Shown: one piece after another, positions 10,101-19,100 of the stretch
Layout: every line of letters starts with the position of its first letter
How positions within the stretch are numbered: position 1 is the first letter of the stretch
Assembly (NCBI GenBank): GCA_020650975.1
Contig: JAIPMN010017403.1
Span: forward strand, 1-28,702
Source of the DNA: Apostichopus californicus
Taxonomy: Eukaryota > Echinodermata > Holothuroidea > Aspidochirotida > Stichopodidae
DNA: 28,702 nucleotides
Direction: 5' to 3'
The notes under the pieces: generated by a model
What the model saw: the letters and a program-made list of their open reading frames with translations, nothing else
What the model was told of the DNA's origin: nothing
Database searches by the model: none
Position numbers and translations under genes: made by a program

Positions 10101-13100
10101 CCGGCAACAGACGTTTGTTTGTGCGCGAGTCTTCACTCCATTTAAAGGGGAGGGTTGGTTGCATGGGGTCAGAGGGGAAGCTCCCACCTCCATGGATAGT
10201 CGGGGTTCTCTTTTTGCAATTGAAGAGTACTTTCTAGCATAACATTGGGTTTGGTTGGACCTGAAATATAGACCTAATCTATGATCTGAGTTTGCCTCCG
10301 AATGCACCATTGGGCGTTTAAACTTTGTTGTGTCTGTGTGAGGACCCACATTCCCTTACATTGGAGTAGGTCTCAGTGACAGCACGGTCACACCTACTTC
10401 ATACAACCCATAGATTAGCATATGGCTCTCCCGTAAAGGTCCATATCCTTACTTGAAATCAGTGAGGCGGGGTGAGGGAGTGGAGTGTTGTAGAGGGGTG
10501 TAGAATTTCACCCACGTGAGAAATCATTTGAAAGCTGCTACTTGTATTCGTACTCTGAACAAGGGGAACTCTTCTTGTTGAAACAATACATTTTAAGTAA
10601 TTCTTTTCTGGTTGTAAAAAATAATATCATAAAGAAGTTTTTCCTGCTTATTGACAGGAACATTACTTACAACTTACATGTTAGTTTTAAAAGTATGAAA
10701 CAGCACAGAGGGTAAACTCAGGTGAATATCTACTCTCTTAGGACCCTCCTTAACTGAGAACTTTGCTGAAATACCCCCTCCCCCATCTATAAGCTACCCC
10801 CCCCCCAAAATAAAACACTAAACAACAATCACAACATTAGTTTCATTCAGCATAGACCTGTAGAGAATGCAAACTTGGCCTAGAGAGACTTTCTTATTGT
10901 TAAGCTCAATTTAAACAGTTTGTTGACAACAGCAGCAATGAATCAATTTCTTTTTCTCAGATCATTTCATATATTTAACCAAAGCAACAATATTTTTAAT
11001 ATACTTTTTTAAAGCAAGAATTCACTTTTAAATAGTACACACAAATTCAAGAAAAGATGCACTATAAGTACTTAAGTTACTTTGGTAATATATATATGTG
11101 TGTATATGCATATACTGTATATATGCGTGTGTGCATTTGTATTTGTATTCAATTGTGTATGTATGCATATGTGTATATATTTGTTTTGTGGGTGGGTTTT
11201 ACATATTGGGTTGGTGTGTGGGTGGATATTAGTGTTACTGTTTTCCTTGTATTGTTCTCTCTATTTACTTATGGGAGCGCTCTACACTAGATAAGCCCTC
11301 TGGGTTTTTTGGAGTGCTTCCTTTCACAATTTTCCCTGTTGTTGATATGTCTTGTCACTTAGTTAACTTCTCTGTATTTATATTGTGAAGAAACAAATAA
11401 ATGGAATGAAATGAAAATAATATGGAAATATCTTGATGAAAGAAGTATTGTCACATTTATTTCAAAAGTATTTCTGTCGCTTCATCATCTGTTTAATCCC
11501 AAGCTATCTCCTATCCTATCCTCCTATCCTATCTCAAGCTATCTCTTCTATCTTCAGGGCACCAATGGCCGCAATGGTAGCCCTGGTAATACAGGTTCGA
11601 GGGGTCTCCACGGTGACACAGGAGTTCTCGGAGTACCAGGGGCAAGTGGGCAGAAAGGTAGAAAGGTAGAAGGAAGTCTTTAAACAATGTTTAGGTTGAT
11701 CATTCATCTATCTTGACTAAAAATGAAACTAAATTTAGAAAGAGCTTTTACTTTATAGCAAGAAATCTTAGAGTATTTCTCAAGCAAATGAGTAAGAAGG
11801 TAGTAGGCGATACCAGTCAAAAAAAGGGGTCGCAATGGTACTTTTAAATTGCCATGACATTATGAAAAGATATATTGTTGCTGTTGCTACGAAAAAATAT
11901 AAGGAGACAGCGACCCAGTTGATTTATTAATCATATTGACTAATATTTATATAAGGGAGCTCCTAATGATGAATAGCGCCCCCAAAACATTCCTTCATGG
12001 CACCGAGACGTCTGACATCCCATATTGAAATTAAAGTTCACTATATTGTCGATATAACCGAGATATTTAAATATTTGGTATGTTGGGCTCTTGTAAAAAG
12101 TTTTAAAATTTGTAAATTAAAGAAGGTAACATCATGTGAGAGAAAAACATGTGATGAGTAAAATCCTAAGAAACTTAAGGAAAAAATTTCATTTTGGGAG
12201 ATATCACAATTTTCATGTTAAAATGTTCTCAAACCTATCGAGAAGTCCTTAAATATTTTTGGTGAGTTGTTCATCGCAAAGATCTCTGTCATACATACCG
12301 AAGCTGAGGGTTGGTTTGGGTTTGCTAAGCTTTCCTCTTAAGATGATACCTGTTTTAGATTAACACGTTCATGCCATAACCTTTGACCATCTTCAAGCCA
12401 AGTTTATACCAAAATAGCAAGTTTGTAAAACATTCATATGTGTGTCACTATGTGACTGTATGTATTGTTCTTTCCCTCCCTGTATTAAACCCTGTCTTTT
12501 GTTTCTACAGGGTGAACGAGGCCCGCAGGGACAACAAGGTCAATTCGGCCCGACCGGCCCGTTGGTAATTAGTACTCAATTTTGATTTATTCTCCGCAGT
12601 CATTGAGGTTAGATGGATGTTGCTGGGTGGTTACCTGTAGGGCAACTGCCCTGATGAATATTACAAGTTCTTACTTTTTTTAAAAGCTTCACAGTCGCTC
12701 TGTTTCTGTCAGACCTGAATTATAATTTGAAACTGTTTATTGTTATTGCTTAGATAGACAGCTTGTAACCAGGTCTGGTGAAGGCAGGGAGGGGGGGTGG
12801 GGTAGGGCTAGCTACAGCTTGGGATCCTGGGTCAATATAGCAGGCCCAGGGACATACGAGATAAAAGAGTAATGTATTCTCACTTTCATATTATAAATTA
12901 GGAAAATTGTAAATTTCAAACAGCGATCTTGGTGACGTCATTGTCCCCCATGCAGAGTCTGACTCAACTTTTGATATCCCTCCAACTGCCAGCATTTGTA
13001 GAACATAAACTTGCTAACATGTTTAAATGTGTCCTATAAAGAGCCAACACGATGATGAGATTAGGTCTGTGTCACTAGAGAGAGATTTAATACTTCACCA

Positions 13101-16100
13101 TGTCATATGTTGACAGTGTATGATTCTGCAGGTGTTTAGAGCAAGTTTTACAACATGTTAAACATGTACAATACTAACCTTCCCTGGGCCACGATCCCTC
13201 GTTAGTTACAGTAGTAATTAGTCCTGTGGGCTGCTTTAGATAGGTTACAGTTGTCACCCTTCCAGGTGTACACCCACCCCCCCCCCACCCCACCCCATCT
13301 TACATTCCCAGATAAGAGGTTTAAGTGTCATGTTCCCAGTGATAAACTGTCCTTAGCTGTGTTCATAGTTTGTGTATTCAGTTTATGTACGGATAAGAAA
13401 CACTGAGTCATATTACATTGAAGTGACTGCATACCTACCATAGCCCCATAGTTGTGTTGGTAGCAGCTCTGTTGTATGTACTGGTTCGTGCTTTATATGC
13501 AGTACGATTAAGTATTGGAACTACAACTTGAAGCTGGTTTTGGAATTTCATATAAAATATAGTTTTGTTTGGTAAAACCTTGAAATATCAGGTCATAATC
13601 GAGAAGACCTTGGCTTGCCTGTATGAACAGCAATAAAGGGTAATTAATGTTTCTATGTTTGACACAGTTAGTTTTTCCTTCTCTTGACAGGGTAGAAAAG
13701 GATTCCGTGGGCAATCGGGTCAGAGAGGATTCACAGGGCCCTCTGGAGTGACTGGACCGAAGGGCATAATAGGGAATATAGGAGGAATTGGTCGGAAGGT
13801 GAGCATGTGTCATCAAATATATTTTTAAGTAAAGAGTGCATAAAAATTTCTATTCAATTTCAATATTTTAACTGCTTCTCATTATTGTTTTAGATAAAAG
13901 TAGAGTATCTGAGCCTTAACGTGGGGAAAAGGAGTAACAAACAGTTGCCAAAGTCAGAAAACTTTTTTATGGGTGATTTTATTGATTTTTACCATCTATG
14001 TGAAGAACCATGGGTTGTATTATTCTTTATCAAAAAAATATTATAAATGTTTTGTGAATTTTATGTAAATTTTCAGCTACAATCACAGTAGGTTTCAGCA
14101 AACAATTAAACTATTTCGACATTTCATTTCTTTTTCCCTTTCTCAGGGAGAAAAGGGACAAATTGGACCTCCTGGGCTATCTGGTATCCCTGGAGAAGAT
14201 GTTAGTGGTTGCTTTTTCACCTTTTCTGTACCATTTCAGCTCTACATTCAAATTTCTCTGTAATTGATACCTTACCAATTTGTTCTCAACTACTTTTAGT
14301 TTCCAAAAAGGAAATAATACTCATCTAACTAGCATTTACAGAAGAGTATTCTGGAAGTAGTGGTTCTCATGTCAATATTGCTTTTCAACTGTCTTAATAA
14401 TACAAAAACAACAACATTTTACCTTTATATATTATTCTCATTTTTCCCACTGATATGTACACCCTGTGTCACCCCTGCCCACCCCTCCCCTCATTTCAAT
14501 GCTTATTTCATTAGTTCACTTTTTCATTTTCTTTCCTGTTTTATTTCAGGGTTATCCAGGAGAGCAAGGAGACTACGCTGATCCTGGTCCAAAGGGGTAT
14601 GAGGGGGATGAGGTAGGTGACGAATACAACCAATTCACACTCAATCCAAACCCTTTCCCNNNCCCCCCCCCCCCCCCCACCAACTATATCTAAATGTCAA
14701 TCATACAGGTTTATGACCTTCTGAGTCTTGCAGTAAACCACTTTACTTGGAATAATAACTTTCTACGATTCCCCAAACAAAGTTATTGAAGGGGGTACAG
14801 GATACTGATCCTTTCAAGTAGTATCAGGTACATCATACAATCACTGTAGTACTGACCAAATATCTACTGGCATACTTATGGGATGATACTGCTAGCCTTC
14901 AAGCAACTGGCAGATTCCTTCTCCAACAGAGTAATGATGTGCCGAGTGTCGACAGCTTGCAACTGTACCCAATTGTTTGTGGAATGACCTCAGTCTGGTC
15001 TCCCACCTAAGCTCCTCTCTTCCCCTGCTTAAAGTTTTTCTTATTTACACTTCCATATGGTCTTTCATTGTCATAGAGCCAGTCAGATTACAAAAATTGA
15101 CTCGTTTTTTTTTTTAATTCCTTTTGTAGGGCTTTGATGGTCCCCAAGGTCCTAGGGGCCTTGAAGGTCCAAGAGGCCCCCAAGGGAGGCTGGGCTTTAA
15201 GGTAAGATTGTTGACACAGATGTATGTATCATTGGAAGATGTATGTATCTTTGAATATATTTTAAGGGGAAATCAGAGGAATTTTACAGATCATCACATT
15301 ACAGATTAGAGGTTAATTTAATTTCTACGAGTGCCAGAGAGACATATTGGTTAGAGACAAAGAGAACCAAACTCTCACTATATTTAGATTGAGTAATATC
15401 CTCACTCCCCCTGTCCCCTCCCCCTGTCCTCACCCCTACCCCCAACTACCCATGTGGTCAGGGGCACTTGGAATTGATAACAGCTTCAATATTTCTAATG
15501 GACGTGTAAAATTTAGCTCCTGAGTACAATGCACAGGTCTGCATTCAGCCATGTATGATACACTAAATCAAACAATGTTATTTGGTGCTTGATACCGTGC
15601 TATGCACAAGTCTGTATACCACCATGTATGTACACCATTAAAGGGATATTTGGTCATGCTTGATACTATAGTTTCATCATACAATCTAGACCTCCAAGAA
15701 CCCTACTGATAATATTCCACCATTTTAGTTGTTGTAAGTCCTAAATATTGGCTTTCCACTTTCCATAGGGGATCAGTGGTGACTATGGATTCAAGGGTAC
15801 TAAGGTGAGTTCCACTATTTCCTTTTCTAGTTAAGAATTATTAATTCTTGCATTTAAAGTTACAACCGTGAAGAGAGGTCATCCAAAGTTGCCAAATTGT
15901 TTTCTGCAGTGAGTGGAGAATAGGGCTGTACCTCAGACGAACGTTTCAGTCGTCTTTCTAGACAGTATTAGATTTCATGTGGGAAGGTTTCTTGATCGGT
16001 GTTACTTTGGGATGTGTATTTTAATCGATCACTAAATCGTGTTACGGTGGATATATTTAGTTGAGGAGCACAGATCAGTGTGTGCTGGTGTTGAAATGTT

Positions 16101-19100
16101 TGTCAAGCTTTCTAGAATGTTGATCACCCGTGGAGCACTGCTTTGGTGTGACCCACATGATTTATGTGTGTTAGCCGGTGTGACTGGGTTTGTGATCCAT
16201 TCAGAAGTTGATTTCATTGCTTAAAGTATATATCTTTCTGTCATCAAATCAGATTAAACTTTGATAGATAAGTAGACAACCCTAATTTTCACATATTTTC
16301 TCATTTCTAGGGTATCATAGGACCTCCTGGACCACCTGTGAGTACCATTCAATTTTCCTTTATTCAATCAATACAATCAATCAACTCAATTCAATCAATA
16401 CTTTCGAAATTGACTGCAGGAGAGTAGTAATGAGAAGGCTAGAGCTCTTGGACCAGAGACTTAAATTTATAAGGAGAGGAGAAACTATGGGATGAATAGT
16501 AATGTATTGTCATGTTTGTGATGTGCAATGCACAGCAGCATATATAAGGAAGCATGAAGACCTCTAAGTGGAGGTGACATTAGTGTCCAGAGACAGACCA
16601 AATGTCCATAGTAGTATATTACATTATGACGGTACCCTAAGTCCCCTTTGGTGGTTAAATGTTCAAGAATTTGTGTCATTTCTTGCCTGCCTTCCCTCCT
16701 GTTTTTTTGGTGCCCGTGTAAATTGCAGCATATTGCTAGGCCTAGAGTTCTGTTAAGATTAATAACCCTGGGTATCTATGTCACGTTACAAAATTAGATG
16801 CCCAATGAACTTAGGTTCCGGAATAGAGCAACAGTTTATTATACAACAGAGCTGGAAACAAATATGATTTGGTAGGAAATATACCAGTTACGGTTTGAAA
16901 GGGTGTTAATGAAATGCAGACAGCTGTGTTAACTATGTGCATGATTTACCATAATTAATAATACCTTTCCACTTTATGAACTATTTCATTTTGCTTCTTT
17001 CATCACAGGGCCCACCAGCATACACAGTAAGTTTTTCATTTTCATTGAAAATGTCTTTTATTTTTAATGCCAGATTTATGCTATTAGTGCAAAGGGTTGC
17101 TAATGACAATTTCCTGTATGACTAAAACTACCCTCTGCCCATGCTCAGCTTTCCCCTTCCTCCCCCCCCCACCACCCCCTCCCCCCTATTCAATAGTATC
17201 ACCTTCTGACTTTCATAAGTATTAAGACATGTTAATTTTTTTCTTTATAGCAGCTTTACAGGGCTGCTCATGATGGAGGTGTCATAACAACATTAATTCA
17301 CAAATTTTTTGATTCAGCTCCAAGGCCTGTCAGTATACGGGTAAGTGACCAGAGCTAAAAATCCGCTGGATTTGTTGAATAAATTTCTTTGCTGTTTTCC
17401 ATTGTCTAAAATAAAAAAAACTGTCAGTTCTCTATTATTCATATACTTATATTATTCATATACAGTATGATGAAGTCTGCTGTTGATTATTGTACAGATT
17501 TATGACATTGAAGTCTCATATGTCGTAGTTTACCTATATAAACTGTGAAAATTAGTGAGGGAGTCGCAAATAGTCGCAAAGAAAAATGGGAAACATATGG
17601 TTATTGAATCTTTCATTTTATTTACAAACAATAAAAGTTACATAAGTTTACATAAATGCATTGACACCAAATCATTCTTAGATGTATTGTTTAATTACAC
17701 ATGGTTGACACAATACAATACTGTTTAAACGCATTCAACTTCATACAGTCAGTGCTGGCAGACTAGATAACTGGATATATCTTACACATTTGTCTGCAGG
17801 AGAGAGACGTTAGAGATATGCTTAAATTAATGTTTAAATATTTGGAAGATTTAAAACAACCCAGCGGGGACAAACCGACGCCGGTCAGGACCTGTCTTGA
17901 TCTTTGGGACTGTGACGATTCTCCAGAGGATGGTGAGCCCACTATTCCTTCCTCTTCCCATCCTCTCCCAACCTCTACTCATTACACACCTGTCATGCAA
18001 GGATTGGTGGGGCTATTAAAGTATCCAAAGCTCTTTAGCCACATGGTCATAGATTTGCTGCTGTTCCAGAGTTAGCTCTAAACTTGGCTTATATGTTTTC
18101 TGATATTCATGACTAACAATTTTTAGCAGTCATCTTAAAACTATAGCAACAAACATTCTTGGAGATTCTGGTCTCATTATAAAAGAATGGTGCTTGTGCA
18201 AGTGTCAAAATGCAAAAAAGTCTTTATATGATAACCCCTCCAAATTATGCGAAAATAATAATTCGGTTGAAACACATTCCCTACCCCTCCAAAAAGACAA
18301 AAGGAGGAAATCCTTGCTATTTTTTTTTGTTATCATGGTATTGTGCCATTTCATAGGGCTACCTGTTTTTCTATTGCCTGATGTACTAGTCCCACTAATA
18401 TGCACAAGCTTTTTATTTGCCTTTGTCATCTGCATATGTTAAACATGAAAATATCAAAGGCATGGGGGAAAGAACTTGTTTTAACATCAGGGTGATGACA
18501 GTATTGATAAGTTATAAGGGCAACACATTTCCATACCAGTAAATAAGACTGTTACAGGATTCTAATATACATAAGTAAAGGGCAGTGGGTCTGATGCAAA
18601 GTGTATGATTGGTTTATGTAAAGTCATGCAGAAAGCATCTTCAATAATTAACACCAGTTACTAGTATATTAGTACTCCGGGTAACATCTGCATACCCCAA
18701 TACTACTTCACCCAAAAAAGTTGTGGAATATTAAGAAGTTTGATAACACTGTAAAAAAAAATTCAAATGAATAATTTCTGGTTTTTCTCATAGAATATTA
18801 CTGGATTGATCCTGATCTGGGCTGTCCACTCAACGCAATTCAGGTTTACTGTGACTTTACCAACGGTGGTAATTCCTGTCTGCTACCGTTAGATTCAACT
18901 AGGGTATGTATATACTTACTCACTTGCCGAGTGTATGCATGCTCAATCATTAATCCTGGCAAATAGAGTCCCAAATATGATGTACGACAGTGAGGAATGA
19001 TTCGTTGGTTTAGTTTCTTGCTGTTGAAATAGCTTTACTGGCTTACGTGTCAAATGCTTCTGGTAACTTGTGAACATCATTCCATCAGGTAATATGGTGA

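Larger units (their letters stand above)
9591..11557 (+). other. Second part of the 6.2-kb collagen intron
   Basis: After the tandem tail of the fucosyltransferase come a minus-strand Cys-rich open frame (9585-9953), a C-run near 10798-10807, an AT/TG-rich low-complexity tract (11086-11180) and a probable LINE 3' tail (about 11260-11415). Nothing else is supported. Confidence 0.55.

Noticed and set aside
11057-11294. Two overlapping open frames of about 70-77 codons
   Set aside because: They run through the TA/TG low-complexity tract, so the peptides are artefacts.
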